In this document: positions 36,846 through 47,703 of the stretch, one piece after another
How positions within the stretch are numbered: position 1 is the first letter of the stretch
Layout: every line of letters starts with the position of its first letter
DNA from: Phycicoccus duodecadis
Lineage (GTDB): Bacteria > Actinomycetota > Actinomycetes > Actinomycetales > Dermatophilaceae
DNA length: 64,000 nt
Assembly (NCBI RefSeq): GCF_002846495.1
Contig: NZ_PJNE01000001.1
Coordinates: 2,914,001 to 2,978,000, forward strand
Reading direction: 5' to 3'
The notes under the pieces: generated by a model
Databases searched by the model: none
Seen by the model: the letters and a program-made list of their open reading frames with translations, nothing else
Told to the model about the DNA's origin: nothing
Translations under genes and position numbers: made by a program

Positions 36846-37288
36846 GAGCGCAGCAGCTCGGCGTAGACCTCGGGCTCGACCGCCTGGCCCTCGATGGCCG
36901 TGAAGCCGTGCCGCCCGAAGAACTCGGTCTCGAAGGTCAGGCAGAACAGGCGCGACAGGCCCAGCTCACGGGCCCGCTCGACGAGCCGCACGAGGATGGC
37001 CGACCCCACCCCGCGGCCCACGACGCCCGCCTCGACCGCGAGGGTGCGGACCTCCCCCAGGTCCTCCCACAGCACGTGTACCGCCCCGCAGCCCACGACC
37101 CGCCCGTCGACCTCGGCGACCACGAAGTCGACCACCGACTCGTAGTACGCCACCGCCTCCTTCTGCAGCAGCACCCTGGCCTCCGCCAGCGGGGCCACCA
37201 GCGCGCGGATGGCCCGGACGTCGGCGGTGCGGGCCGGTCGGACGAGCACCCCCGGGGGCGGAGGTGGGGCGGCGGCGTCCGAGGTCAC
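36758..37288 (-). CDS. GNAT amino-acid N-acetyltransferase (ArgA-like)
   Basis: 176 residues. It is a GNAT fold with VLVRPARTADVRAIRALV at the start, DFVVAEVDGRVVGCGAVHVLWEDLGEVRTLAV in the core, the acetyl-CoA loop GVVGRGVGSAILVRLVERA (around residue 100) and FCLTFETEFFGRHGF. This pattern matches the short glutamate N-acetyltransferases of actinobacteria (Rv2747 type), which begin arginine synthesis by acetylating glutamate. GTG 37288 lies 7 nt after a TACAGT -10 box, indicating leaderless mRNA; the frame is open further upstream but that extension is Arg/Pro-rich and implausible. Confidence 0.85.
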   Translation of the reverse strand: MTSDAAAPPPPPGVLVRPARTADVRAIRALVAPLAEARVLLQKEAVAYYESVVDFVVAEVDGRVVGCGAVHVLWEDLGEVRTLAVEAGVVGRGVGSAILVRLVERARELGLSRLFCLTFETEFFGRHGFTAIEGQAVEPEVYAELLRSYDEGVAEFLDLERVKPNTLGNVRMLRVL

Positions 37289-37295
37289 GATCGGC

Positions 37296-37301
37296 ACTGT
37301 A
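37296..37301 (-). promoter_or_regulatory. -10 box TACAGT of a probably leaderless acetyltransferase transcript
   Basis: On the minus strand TACAGT ends 7 nt before GTG 37288. Confidence 0.5.
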
Positions 37302-37362
37302 GTGCGGCCGGCGCGTCGCCGGCCCCGGGGGGTTCGGCGCCGCGGCGGCCGGGGGCAAGGGC

Positions 37363-37396
37363 GCGGCCCGCCACCGCAGGGGTGGTGGCGGGCCGC
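37363..37396. terminator. Strong hairpin in the argA-clpC intergenic region
   Basis: A perfect 13-bp stem (GCGGCCCGCCACC / GGTGGCGGGCCGC) with an 8-nt loop and no T-run on either side. It could terminate a transcript from the AT-rich segment or belong to an untranslated RNA. Confidence 0.4.
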
Positions 37397-37681
37397 TGCA
37401 AGAGGCCCCGGAGGCCCTTGCTCTTCAAATGATGGGCCAGAGACGTGCATTTGTGGGTAAAGAAACCGTCAAGGTTTCCTCGTCGTATCGTTCTGGCCGA
37501 TCGTTGACCATTCATTGTCCCGTCTTCCTGGGGCCGGTGGACGCCGCTGGTCCGCACATCGGGGCCGCCGGCGGGCGCCCGAGAATGCATCCGGAGAATT
37601 CGCGGAGGGTGGGCGACATTCCCCGGAGGCATTTGCGTGCACCGGCCCGCGCGGGGCCCGGCGTGGGCGGCCCCAGCACGG

Positions 37682-37717
37682 CCCGAGGCCCCCGACCGGG
37701 TGGTCGGGGGCCTCGGG
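37682..37717 (-). terminator. Intrinsic terminator of clpC
   Basis: A perfect 16-bp stem (CCCGAGGCCCCCGACC and complement) with GGGT loop lies 17 nt beyond the clpC stop. Confidence 0.75.
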
Positions 37718-37734
37718 TGACGGGCGGGCCTGCC

Positions 37735-40254
<2,520 letters not shown>

Positions 40255-40425
40255 GGTGCTACTCCTGACGTCGAGTCCCCTCGATGCTAGTCGCGCCACC
40301 TGACCGAGTCCCCCCGGTTGTCGAAGGGGTGGTGGTGGCGTCCTACAGGGGGCACAACGCACACCCGGTCCCGGGGTGTTCCGCCGGGCCTGCGCGTTCG
40401 CCCTGGGCGTACAGCCGGAGGCCGG

Positions 40426-41259
40426 TCAGCGGCGTCGCTGGCAGCCACCGCACCAGAACAGGTTCCGCCCCGCCACGACCCGGGTGCGGATGCGCGCGCC
40501 GCAGCGGGGGCACGGCTGCCCGTCGCGCTTGTAGACCGAGGACGTCCGCTCCTCCAGGTGGGGCACCTCGCCCCGGCCGAGGGCGGCCTCGACCTCGAGC
40601 ACCTGGTCCTCGACGGTGACGATGCGCCCGGTGGCCACCCCGAGGGGCAGCAGGCGCACGAGGTCGTCCCAGACCAGCGACCACGAGGCGCGGCGGAAGC
40701 GCCGGCCCTCGGTGGCGGGCGACAGCCGCTGCCGGAACAGCACCTCCGAGCGGTACACGTTGCCCACCCCGGCCAGCACCGACTGGTCCATCAGCAACTC
40801 ACCGATGCTGCGCCCGGAGCGCGAGATGCGCCGCCACGCGACCTCGGGGTCGCTGTCGGGGCGCAGCGGGTCCGGCCCCAGGCGGCCCAGCACGGCCGCC
40901 ACCTCCTCGGGGGTCACGACGGCGCACACCGTCGGGCCGCGCAGGTCGGCCACGTGCTGGTCGGTGGCCAGCCGCATCCGCACCTGGCCGACGACGGGCG
41001 CCTCGGCGGTCCAGGCGCCGTGGTCGACGGTGAAGGTGCCGATCAGCCCGAGGTGCACGTGCACCCAGGCGTCGCCCTCGAGCTCGAGGAAGAGGTGCTT
41101 GCCCCGCGAGGTCACGCCGAGGACCCGGCGGCCGCTGACCAGGGCGGCACCCTCGGCGAAGCGGCCCTGCGGGCTCGTGACGACCGGTGAGGTCCCCGCG
41201 AAGGCCGCGTGCAGGTCGCGCGCCAGGGCGTAGAGCGTGTCCCTCGGGCATGCCGGCAT
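40426..41259 (-). CDS. Fpg/Nei-family DNA glycosylase with apparent N-terminal frameshift
   Basis: About 277 codons. The body is clearly Nei2/Nei-like: VTSPQGRFAEGAALVSGRRVLG, the GKHLFLELEGD block, LGLIGTF, and the helix-two-turn-helix GRSIGELLMDQSVLAGVGNVYRSEVLF. The C-terminal zinc finger has CPRCGAR and FWCGGCQ, with the DNA-binding Arg between the pairs. The family needs Pro2 and Glu3. The expected start MPEGH is present in the DNA at 41251, but in another frame from the body. Two missing bases (an AC pair) after MPEGH would explain it. The open frame from ATG 41259 (MPACPRDTLYAL) keeps a Pro2 but has Ala at position 3. Either a sequence error or a damaged gene. Confidence 0.85.
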   Translation of the reverse strand: MPACPRDTLYALARDLHAAFAGTSPVVTSPQGRFAEGAALVSGRRVLGVTSRGKHLFLELEGDAWVHVHLGLIGTFTVDHGAWTAEAPVVGQVRMRLATDQHVADLRGPTVCAVVTPEEVAAVLGRLGPDPLRPDSDPEVAWRRISRSGRSIGELLMDQSVLAGVGNVYRSEVLFRQRLSPATEGRRFRRASWSLVWDDLVRLLPLGVATGRIVTVEDQVLEVEAALGRGEVPHLEERTSSVYKRDGQPCPRCGARIRTRVVAGRNLFWCGGCQRRR

Positions 41260-41416
41260 TCTGCGGCACCACGGGCCCGCGCGGGCCGGAGACCCCTACC
41301 CGTCGGGGGCTGAGAGACCCCTGAGCGGCACCGGCGAGCCGCCCGTCGCCGCCCCGCCACCGGACCCCTCCCGCGGCTAGCGTGCCGCCGTCACGTTCCG
41401 CTGCGAGGAGAACCCC

Positions 41417-42268
41417 ATGACCGTCCGCACCCTGTCCCTCGGCCGCCGCGCCACCGTCGCCACCGCTGTGGTCTGCTCCGCCCTCGTCGGCGGCGGTGTC
41501 GCCTACGCGGCCACCGCCCAGCCCGCCATCCGGACCACCACGCCGCGGCACGCCGACCAGGTCACCAACATCGACGTGCTGCGTCAGCAGATCCGCAACT
41601 ACTACGGAGACCCGCTGGGCACCGGCACCTTCGCCCCCGACGGCAACTACGCGCTCGAGGCGGAGTCGGTGGCCCGCGCGGGCCAGCGCTGGCTCGACGC
41701 CCGCCGCCACGCCGGGACGCGCGGCTCGGGCGCCACGAAGGCGATCGTCCTCGACGTCGACGACACCAGCCTCACCACCTGGAACTACGAGGTCGCGAGC
41801 AACTGGGCCTACAACCCGGCCACGAACGGGCAGTTCGTCACCGAGCAGCGCTTCCCGGCCACCCCGGGGATGGTCGCGATGGCCACCCACGCCGCCCAGG
41901 AGGGCTACGCGGTGTTCTTCCTGACCGGCCGCCCGACCTCGCAGGAGGCCGCGACCCTGGGCAACCTCACCGCCGACGGCGTCGGCGTCGACGCCGGCTT
42001 CCCGGCCCCGACCACGCTCCCGGACGGCGAGGACGGCCTGTTCACCAAGCCCGACGTCGCGGCCTACCCCGACTACCTGAAGCAGGCCTGCGCCACCGAC
42101 CCGGGCGGCAAGTGCACCACCATCCACTACAAGGCCGCCACCCGCGCGCACATCGAGTCGCTGGGCTACGACATCGTGGCGAACTTCGGCGACCAGTACA
42201 GCGACCTGGTGGGTGGGTACGCCGACCGCACGTTCAAGGTGCCGAACCCCAACTACTACCTGCCGTGA
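41417..42268 (+). CDS. Secreted HAD-superfamily acid phosphatase (class B/IIIB-like)
   Basis: 283 residues with an N-terminal signal peptide (about residues 1-32, VVCSALVGGGVAYAATA). The HAD catalytic motif I is IVLDVDDTSLTTWNYE, with nucleophile Asp and second Asp near residues 115 and 117. Motif II is VFFLTGRPTSQ, a lysine sits in IHYKAATRAHI, and the motif IV acidic pair is in VANFGDQYSDLVGG. The layout matches plant-type/LPPG acid phosphatases that strip phosphate from small esters outside the cell. GAGGAG precedes the ATG. It is convergent with mutY at a 22-nt gap. Confidence 0.88.
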   Translation: MTVRTLSLGRRATVATAVVCSALVGGGVAYAATAQPAIRTTTPRHADQVTNIDVLRQQIRNYYGDPLGTGTFAPDGNYALEAESVARAGQRWLDARRHAGTRGSGATKAIVLDVDDTSLTTWNYEVASNWAYNPATNGQFVTEQRFPATPGMVAMATHAAQEGYAVFFLTGRPTSQEAATLGNLTADGVGVDAGFPAPTTLPDGEDGLFTKPDVAAYPDYLKQACATDPGGKCTTIHYKAATRAHIESLGYDIVANFGDQYSDLVGGYADRTFKVPNPNYYLP

Positions 42269-42290
42269 CCCACGCCGCCTGATCGCGGGC

Positions 42291-43217
42291 TCAGGCGGGG
42301 AGCCGGAAGCGGCCGCCCCGCACCGGCTCGACCAGGCCGTCCTCGACCAGCCCCGCGAGGCACCGGTCCGCCTGCTCCCGGTGGCGGGCCGGGTCGAGGC
42401 CGGCGGCCTCGAGCGCGCGGCCCACGAGGTCGTCGCGCGGTACCGACCGGCTCGTCTCCCGGAGCACCTGGACGAGTGCTCCCCGGACCTGCCGGTCGGT
42501 GCCGTGCCACGCCTGCCCCCGGCGCGGCGGCCCGTCGTCGGGCGGGCTGCCCGCGGCCACCCAGGCACAGACGTCCAGCAGGGGGCACTCCGGGCAGCGC
42601 GGCCCACGGGCGCGGCAGACCACCGCCCCGAGCTCCATGACGGCGACGTTCCACCGCACCGAGGTCGCCACGTCGGCCGGCACGGTCGCGGTGGCCAGGC
42701 GGGTGTCGGCGGCGGTGAGGGCGGGCGCGGCGTGGGCCCGTCCCTGCACGGCTCGGGCCAGCACCCGTCGCACGTTGGTGTCGACCACCACCGTCCGCCG
42801 CCCGTGCGCGAACGCGGCGACGGCGGCCGCGGTGTACGAGCCGACCCCGGGCAGCCCGCGCAGCGCCTCCTCGGTGTCGGGCACCCGGCCGTCGTGCTCG
42901 CGGACGACGGCCACGGCCGCCTCGCGCAGCCGCAGCGCCCGCCGCGGGTAGCCGAGCCGGCCCCAGGCCCGCACCACCTCGCCCGGGGTCTCGGCGGCCA
43001 GCGCGGCCGGGGTCGGCCAGCGCTCCATCCAGGCCCGCCACACCGGTTCGACCCGTACCACCGGGGTCTGCTGCAGCATGATCTCGCTGACCAGGACTCC
43101 CCAGGCGTCCGTGCGGCCGTCGCGCCACGGCAGCACGCGCCGATGCGCGTCGAACCAGGTCAGGACCCGCTCGTGGAGCACCGAGACGGGAGCCGCCACG
43201 CGGGGAGCGCCCGGCAC
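42291..43217 (-). CDS. mutY: A/G-specific adenine glycosylase
   Basis: 308 residues. The HhH-GPD core includes VSEIMLQQTPVVRVEP (catalytic Glu in SEI), the helix-hairpin-helix LRGLPGVGSYTAAAVAAF and the catalytic Asp in VVVDTNVRRVL. The 4Fe-4S loop C-x6-C-x2-C-x5-C is CRARGPRCPECPLLDVC. It removes adenine mispaired with 8-oxoguanine. The C-terminal MutT-like domain of E. coli MutY is reduced to a short tail, as in other actinobacterial MutY. GTG 43217 is chosen because it abuts the disA stop; the longer open frame runs into disA. Confidence 0.92.
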   Translation of the reverse strand: MPGAPRVAAPVSVLHERVLTWFDAHRRVLPWRDGRTDAWGVLVSEIMLQQTPVVRVEPVWRAWMERWPTPAALAAETPGEVVRAWGRLGYPRRALRLREAAVAVVREHDGRVPDTEEALRGLPGVGSYTAAAVAAFAHGRRTVVVDTNVRRVLARAVQGRAHAAPALTAADTRLATATVPADVATSVRWNVAVMELGAVVCRARGPRCPECPLLDVCAWVAAGSPPDDGPPRRGQAWHGTDRQVRGALVQVLRETSRSVPRDDLVGRALEAAGLDPARHREQADRCLAGLVEDGLVEPVRGGRFRLPA

Positions 43218-43218
43218 G

Positions 43219-44301
43219 TCAGACGTAGCGCTCGAGGATGCTCGTCTCGGCCAGGCGCGAGAGGCCCTCACGGACCAGGCGCGCGCGGCCCTCGCCGACG
43301 CCGTCGACGTCCATGAGGTCGTCGATGTTGGCCGCCAGCAGCTTCTGCAACGAGCCGAAGTGCACCACGAGCCGCTCGACGATGGCACCGGGCAGGCGCG
43401 GCACCTTCGAGAGCAGGCGGTGCCCCAAGGGGCTGACCGAGGAGTCGAGGGAGTCGCCGACCACCGTGAAGCCCATGGCCTTGGCGCCGGCCGCCGGGTC
43501 GAGCAGCTCGGTGCTGTCGATGGCGGTCAGGTTGGCCACGGCCTCCTCGTGGGAGTAGCCCGCCTTGGTCTCGGGCAGGTAGTCGCGGATGACCAGGCCC
43601 AGGTCGTCGGACAGGCCGCCGGTGAGCTCCTCGAGCTGGAGGCTGAGCAGGCGCCCGTCGGTGCCGAGCTGCACGACGTACTCGGCGATCTCGTCCTTGA
43701 TGCGGCGCACCATCTCGAGGCGCTGCAGGACGTTCGCGACGTCGCGGACGGTGACGAGGTCCTCGATCTCGAGGGCCGAGAGGGTGCCGGTGACCTCGTC
43801 GAGGCGGGACTTGTAGCGCTCGAGGGTCTGCAGGGCCTGGTTGGCGCGGGACAGGATGGCGCTGGAGTCCTCGAGGACCACGCGGCGACCCGCGACGTAG
43901 AGCTGGATGATGCGCATCGACTGGCTCACCGACACCACGGGGAAGCCGGTCTGCTTGGCGACGCGCTCGGCGGTACGGTGCCGGGTGCCCGACTCCATGG
44001 TCTCGATGCCGGCGTCGGGCAGCAGCTGGGTGGCGGCGCGCAGGATGCGGGTGACGTCGCGGTCGACCACCACCCCGCCGTCCATCTTGGCGAGCTCGCG
44101 CAGGCGGGTGGCGGAGAACTCGATGTCGAGGGGGAAGCCGCCGGTGGCGATCTGCTCGATCACCCGGTCGTGGCCGAGGACGATGAGGGCGCCGGTACGG
44201 CCGCGCAGGATGCGCTCGAGGCCGTCGCGCAGCTCGGTGCCGGGGGCGACGGCCGCGAGCGTGGTGCGCAGGAGCTCGTCGTCATTGGGCGAGCCGGCCA
44301 T
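43219..44301 (-). CDS. disA: DNA integrity scanning protein DisA (diadenylate cyclase)
   Basis: 360 residues. The N-terminal DAC domain has GRTGALIVLGHD, the ATP-binding MDGGVVVDRDV (around residue 77) and SGTRHRTAERVAKQTG. A helical linker leads to C-terminal helix-hairpin-helix DNA binding (LLAANIDDLMDVDGVGEGRARLV). It makes c-di-AMP from ATP while scanning DNA for branched lesions. The usual DGA catalytic triplet reads DGG here, a conservative but noticeable change. GGAGGACGC precedes the ATG. Gene order radA-disA-mutY is the standard actinobacterial repair cluster. Confidence 0.95.
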   Translation of the reverse strand: MAGSPNDDELLRTTLAAVAPGTELRDGLERILRGRTGALIVLGHDRVIEQIATGGFPLDIEFSATRLRELAKMDGGVVVDRDVTRILRAATQLLPDAGIETMESGTRHRTAERVAKQTGFPVVSVSQSMRIIQLYVAGRRVVLEDSSAILSRANQALQTLERYKSRLDEVTGTLSALEIEDLVTVRDVANVLQRLEMVRRIKDEIAEYVVQLGTDGRLLSLQLEELTGGLSDDLGLVIRDYLPETKAGYSHEEAVANLTAIDSTELLDPAAGAKAMGFTVVGDSLDSSVSPLGHRLLSKVPRLPGAIVERLVVHFGSLQKLLAANIDDLMDVDGVGEGRARLVREGLSRLAETSILERYV

Positions 44302-44435
44302 GCGTCCTCCTCGGTCGTGGGTGGTCCCCGGTGCCGGGGCGGATGACGCCGACGGTCCCGCAGGATCCTATCCGGCGTCGTGTCACGGCGCGGTCTCGAT
44401 CTCGGCGCCCGGATGGGCCGGCCGGGAGGGGGCGG

Positions 44436-45839
44436 TCAGCGGCCCGGGACGTCGTGCAACGCCCGGCCGACGGCCTCGGCGACGGTGCCGACCTCGAGCA
44501 CCGAGATGCCCTCGGGCACCGGGCCTGCCCCCAGCACCCCGGGGGGCACGACGGCCCGGGTGAAGCCCAGTCTTGCCGCCTCCGCGAGCCGGCGGTGCGC
44601 GCCGGTGACGGGGCGGACCTCACCGGCCAGCCCCACCTCACCGAACGCGACGGTCCCCCCGGGCAGCGGCCGGTCGGTGATGGCGCCCGCCAGGGCCAGG
44701 GTGACGGCCAGGTCGGCGGCGGGCTCGGTGAGCCGCACCCCTCCGACGGTGGAGAGGTAGGCGTCGCTGCCGCCGATGGGCGCCTGGGCCCGCTTGTCGA
44801 GGACGGCCAGGACCATGTTGACCCGGGCGGCGTCGAGCCCGCTGGTGGCGCGGCGCGGGGTGGCCAGGCTGGAGGCGGTGACCAGCGCCTGCACCTCGGT
44901 GACCAGTGGCCGACGCCCCTCGAGGGTCACGGTGACGCAGGTGCCGGGGACCGACGCCGTGCGCCCCGAGAGGAACAGGCCGCTGGGGTCGGTGAGACCC
45001 ACGATGCCGACGTCGGAGAGGTCGAAGCAGCCGACCTCGTCGGTGGGGCCGTAGCGGTTCTTGACGGCGCGCACCAGCCGCAGCCGCGAGTGCCGGTCGC
45101 CCTCGAACTGCACGACGACGTCGACCAGGTGCTCGAGCACGCGGGGGCCGGCGATCGAGCCGTCCTTGGTGACGTGGCCGACGAGGAGCACGGCGATGCC
45201 GCGGGCCTTGGCGACCTGGATGAGGGAGGCGGCGACCTCGCGGACCTGCGCGACGTTGCCGGCAGAGCCCTCGACCTCGGCGCTGGAGATGGTCTGCACC
45301 GAGTCGACGACCAGCAGCTCGGGCTCGACCTGCTCGACCTGGCCGAGGAGCGTGCCGAGGTCGGTCTCGGAGGCGAGGTAGAGCGTGCGCGCCATGGCCT
45401 CGATGCGTTCGGCCCGGGACCGCACCTGGGCCGCCGACTCCTCGCCGCTGACGTACAGGACCCGGCGCTCGCCGTGCTCGCCCGAGCGGGCGGCCCGGCC
45501 GGCGACGTCGAGCAGGAGGGTGGACTTGCCGATGCCGGGCTCGCCGGCGACCAGCACCACGGCGCCGGGGACCAGCCCGCCGCCCAGCACCCGGTCGAAC
45601 TCGGCCACCCCGGTGGGGCGCGCGGCCGCGCGGGTCAGGTCGACCTCGCCGATGGGGACCGCAGGGCGCTCGACCGTGGTGGCACTGGTGCGGGCGGTGA
45701 CGCCCCCGGTCTCGCCGACCGAACCCCAGGCCTGGCACTCGCCGCAGCGGCCGACCCACTTGGCCGTCTGCCAGCCGCACTCGCTGCAGCGGTACGCTGC
45801 GGTGCCGCGAGCGCTGCGTCGTGCCGTCGTCCCTGCCAT
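44436..45839 (-). CDS. radA: DNA repair protein RadA
   Basis: 467 residues. An N-terminal zinc finger (YRCSECGWQTAKWVGRCGEC) is followed by a RecA-like ATPase with Walker A AGEPGIGKSTLLLDVAGRAA (around residue 95). Walker B is VDSVQTI-like (LLVVDSVQTISSAEV). The RadA-specific KNRYG motif (usual form KNRFG) and a C-terminal Lon-like domain (DLAVTLALAGAITDRPLPGG) complete it. It helps branch migration in recombination. ATG 45839 follows TAAGGT by 7 nt, so leaderless expression is likely. Confidence 0.95.
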   Translation of the reverse strand: MAGTTARRSARGTAAYRCSECGWQTAKWVGRCGECQAWGSVGETGGVTARTSATTVERPAVPIGEVDLTRAAARPTGVAEFDRVLGGGLVPGAVVLVAGEPGIGKSTLLLDVAGRAARSGEHGERRVLYVSGEESAAQVRSRAERIEAMARTLYLASETDLGTLLGQVEQVEPELLVVDSVQTISSAEVEGSAGNVAQVREVAASLIQVAKARGIAVLLVGHVTKDGSIAGPRVLEHLVDVVVQFEGDRHSRLRLVRAVKNRYGPTDEVGCFDLSDVGIVGLTDPSGLFLSGRTASVPGTCVTVTLEGRRPLVTEVQALVTASSLATPRRATSGLDAARVNMVLAVLDKRAQAPIGGSDAYLSTVGGVRLTEPAADLAVTLALAGAITDRPLPGGTVAFGEVGLAGEVRPVTGAHRRLAEAARLGFTRAVVPPGVLGAGPVPEGISVLEVGTVAEAVGRALHDVPGR

Positions 45840-45846
45840 GCGGCCG

Positions 45847-45852
45847 ACCTTA
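45847..45852 (-). promoter_or_regulatory. -10 box TAAGGT of a probably leaderless radA transcript
   Basis: On the minus strand TAAGGT ends 7 nt before ATG 45839. Confidence 0.45.
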
Positions 45853-45886
45853 CGGTGCGCCACCGACACCGACCGCGCGGGCACGA

Positions 45887-45918
45887 CGAAGGCCCCGGAC
45901 CGGGGTCCGGGGCCTTCG
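45887..45918 (-). terminator. Terminator of the rpsF-ssb-rpsR-rplI operon
   Basis: A stem of about 14 bp (CGAAGGCCCCGGAC and complement) around a small GG-rich loop starts 24 nt after the rplI stop, just upstream of the radA promoter. Confidence 0.7.
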
Positions 45919-45941
45919 TGGTGGTGCTGGTGTGCGGTGCG

Positions 45942-46388
45942 TCAGCCGGCGACGACGTCGAGGTCGACGCTCGCCTGGACCTCCGGGTGGAGGCGGACGA
46001 GCACGGTGTGCCCGCCCGTGGCGCGGATCGGGGTCGGGACCTCGATCCGGCGGCGGTCGAGCTCGGGCCCGCCCGCGGCCTTGACGGCGGCCGCGATGTC
46101 GGCGGTCGAGACGGCGCCGAAGAGGCGGCCGCTCGTGCCGGCGTGCGCGGTCACCGTGACCGGCTTGGACTCGAGGTTGCCCTTGATGGACTGCGCCTCC
46201 TCGAGCGAACGCACGGCGCGGGACTCGCGCGCCTTGGCGATCGAGTCGACCTGCTTCTGTCCGCCCTTGGTCCAGGCGGTCGCGAGGTCGCGCTTGAAGA
46301 GGAAGTTGCGCGCGTACCCGTCCTTGACGTCGACGACGTCACCGGCGGTACCGAGGCCGGAGACCTCGTGGGTGAGGATGACCTTCAT
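45942..46388 (-). CDS. rplI: 50S ribosomal protein L9
   Basis: 148 residues, full length. The N-terminal rRNA-binding lobe is [19 protein letters not shown] with [15 protein letters not shown] long connecting helix leads to the C-terminal lobe with [16 protein letters not shown]. It binds 23S rRNA near the L1 stalk base. It is the last gene of the ribosomal/ssb cluster, 24 nt after rpsR. Confidence 0.97.
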   Translation of the reverse strand: MKVILTHEVSGLGTAGDVVDVKDGYARNFLFKRDLATAWTKGGQKQVDSIAKARESRAVRSLEEAQSIKGNLESKPVTVTAHAGTSGRLFGAVSTADIAAAVKAAGGPELDRRRIEVPTPIRATGGHTVLVRLHPEVQASVDLDVVAG

Positions 46389-46412
46389 CGTTCGATGCTC
46401 CTTGGCGTCGGA

Positions 46413-46649
46413 TCAGCGGGGCGAGCTCGAGTACGGCAGGAGCGCCATCTCGCGGGCGTTCTTGACCGCGTTGGCGATGAGGCGCTGCTCCTGGACGGAG
46501 ACACCGGTCACGCGCCGGGCGCGGATCTTGCCGCGGTCGGAGATGAACTTGCGCAGCAGCGCGACGTCCTTGTAGTCGATGTTCTCGACCTTCGCCGCCT
46601 TGAGCGGGTTGGCCTTCTTCTTCGGCTTGCGAATGGCGGGCTTGGCCAT
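46413..46649 (-). CDS. rpsR: 30S ribosomal protein S18
   Basis: 78 residues, typical. The central block [17 protein letters not shown], then [16 protein letters not shown] and AREMALLPY are S18 signatures. The Lys-rich N-terminus lacks the CxxC pair of zinc-containing S18 paralogues, so this is the zinc-independent form. GGAGAGCACC precedes the ATG. It pairs with S6 (rpsF) on the ribosome. Confidence 0.97.
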   Translation of the reverse strand: MAKPAIRKPKKKANPLKAAKVENIDYKDVALLRKFISDRGKIRARRVTGVSVQEQRLIANAVKNAREMALLPYSSSPR

Positions 46650-46733
46650 CGTGGTGCTCTCCTTCTGCCGGGCGGGCCCGGCGGATGAGCCCTGGTCTCC
46701 CAGGGATGGATGTCTGGTGGTGCGTTCGGTGCG

Positions 46734-46755
46734 GTCGGGGCCCGGGGGCCCCGAC
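46734..46755 (-). terminator. Hairpin between ssb and rpsR
   Basis: GTCGGGGCCC / GGGCCCCGAC form a perfect 10-bp stem with a 2-nt loop three bases beyond the ssb stop. A second repeat, CCCTGG/CCAGGG, sits at about 46690-46704. It may attenuate transcription so that ssb and rpsR levels differ. Confidence 0.5.
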
Positions 46756-46757
46756 GA

Positions 46758-47339
46758 TCAGAAGGGAGGCTCGTCGTAGCTCGGTGCCTGGCCCCAGCCG
46801 CCGCCCTGCTGGCCACCCTGGGCCGGCTGCTGCGGGGCCGGCTGGCCACCGCCGAAACCGCCCGGCTGGCCGCCACCCTGAGGACCGCCCTGGGGGGCGG
46901 AGCCACCGGTGGCCCACGGGTCGTTCTGCTGGAAGCCGCCGCCACCGCCGAAGCCACCGCCGCCGCCGCTCCCGCGCTCGGCCTTGGTGACCTTCGCGGA
47001 CGCGTACCGCAGCGACGGGCCGACCTCGTCGACCTCGAGCTCGATGACGGTGCGCTTCTCGCCCTCCTTGGTCTCGTACGAGCGCGACTTCAGCCGCCCC
47101 GTGACGATGACGCGGGTGCCCCGGTGCATGGACTCGGCCACGTTCTCGGCCGCGTCGCGCCAGATGGAGCAGCGCATGAAGAGGGTCTCGCCGTCCTTCC
47201 ACTCGTTCGACTGGCGGTCGAACTGGCGCGGGGTCGACGCGACGGTGAAGTTCGCGACGGCCGCACCGGAAGGGGTGAAGCGGAGCTCGGGGTCGGCGGT
47301 GAGGTTGCCGACGATGGTGATGGTGGTGTCGCCTGCCAT
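46758..47339 (-). CDS. ssb: Single-stranded DNA-binding protein
   Basis: 193 residues. The OB-fold core reads [46 protein letters not shown] and [20 protein letters not shown] flexible Gly/Gln/Pro-rich region (residues about 120-180) ends in the acidic tip SYDEPPF, through which SSB recruits repair and replication proteins. Its position between rpsF and rpsR is the ancestral arrangement. Confidence 0.97.
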   Translation of the reverse strand: MAGDTTITIVGNLTADPELRFTPSGAAVANFTVASTPRQFDRQSNEWKDGETLFMRCSIWRDAAENVAESMHRGTRVIVTGRLKSRSYETKEGEKRTVIELEVDEVGPSLRYASAKVTKAERGSGGGGGFGGGGGFQQNDPWATGGSAPQGGPQGGGQPGGFGGGQPAPQQPAQGGQQGGGWGQAPSYDEPPF

Positions 47340-47385
47340 GACGGGTGTCCCTTCTGGGGTTGGTCGTTGACCGGAGACCGCAGGC

Positions 47386-47673
47386 TCAGGCGCCGGGGCG
47401 CATGAGCTTGGTCCGCATGATCGACTCGTTGAGGCCGAGCTGGCGGTCGAGCTCCTTGGCCGTGGCCGGCTCGGAGGTGAAGTTGACGACGGCGTAGATG
47501 CCCTCGGCCTTCTTCTTGATCTCGTAGGCCAGGCGGCGCCGGCCCCAGACGTCGATCGTGTCGACGGTGCCACCGTCGGTCGTGACGACCTTGAGGAACT
47601 TCTCCAGCGAGGGCTGGACGGTCCGGTCGTCGAGCTCGGGGTCGAGGATGACCATGAGTTCGTACTGACGCAT
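47386..47673 (-). CDS. rpsF: 30S ribosomal protein S6
   Basis: 95 residues. Starts [19 protein letters not shown] and contains [20 protein letters not shown], the diagnostic S6 block, with [13 protein letters not shown] at the end. It is the first gene of the rpsF-ssb-rpsR-rplI cluster. GGAGG lies upstream of the ATG. Confidence 0.97.
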   Translation of the reverse strand: MRQYELMVILDPELDDRTVQPSLEKFLKVVTTDGGTVDTIDVWGRRRLAYEIKKKAEGIYAVVNFTSEPATAKELDRQLGLNESIMRTKLMRPGA

Positions 47674-47703
47674 GCGTTAACCCGCCTCCTTCGGTCTGAG
47701 CGG

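Larger units (their letters stand above)
37289..37734. other. 446-nt intergenic region with AT-rich core and two strong hairpins
   Basis: Apart from the acetyltransferase promoter and the clpC terminator, the region holds a conspicuously AT-rich segment (about 37425-37520) with a GAAACC/GGTTTC inverted repeat at 37464-37480. A 76-codon minus-strand frame starts at 37515 and ends in a GTGA overlap with the acetyltransferase start, but its codon use is poor at the 5' end. No RNA family is recognised. Confidence 0.5.

Noticed and set aside
37285..37515. A 76-codon minus-strand gene coupled to the acetyltransferase
   Set aside because: The GTGA overlap is suggestive, but the 5' half uses codons unlike real genes here, the frame runs through a strong hairpin, and the acetyltransferase has its own leaderless promoter.
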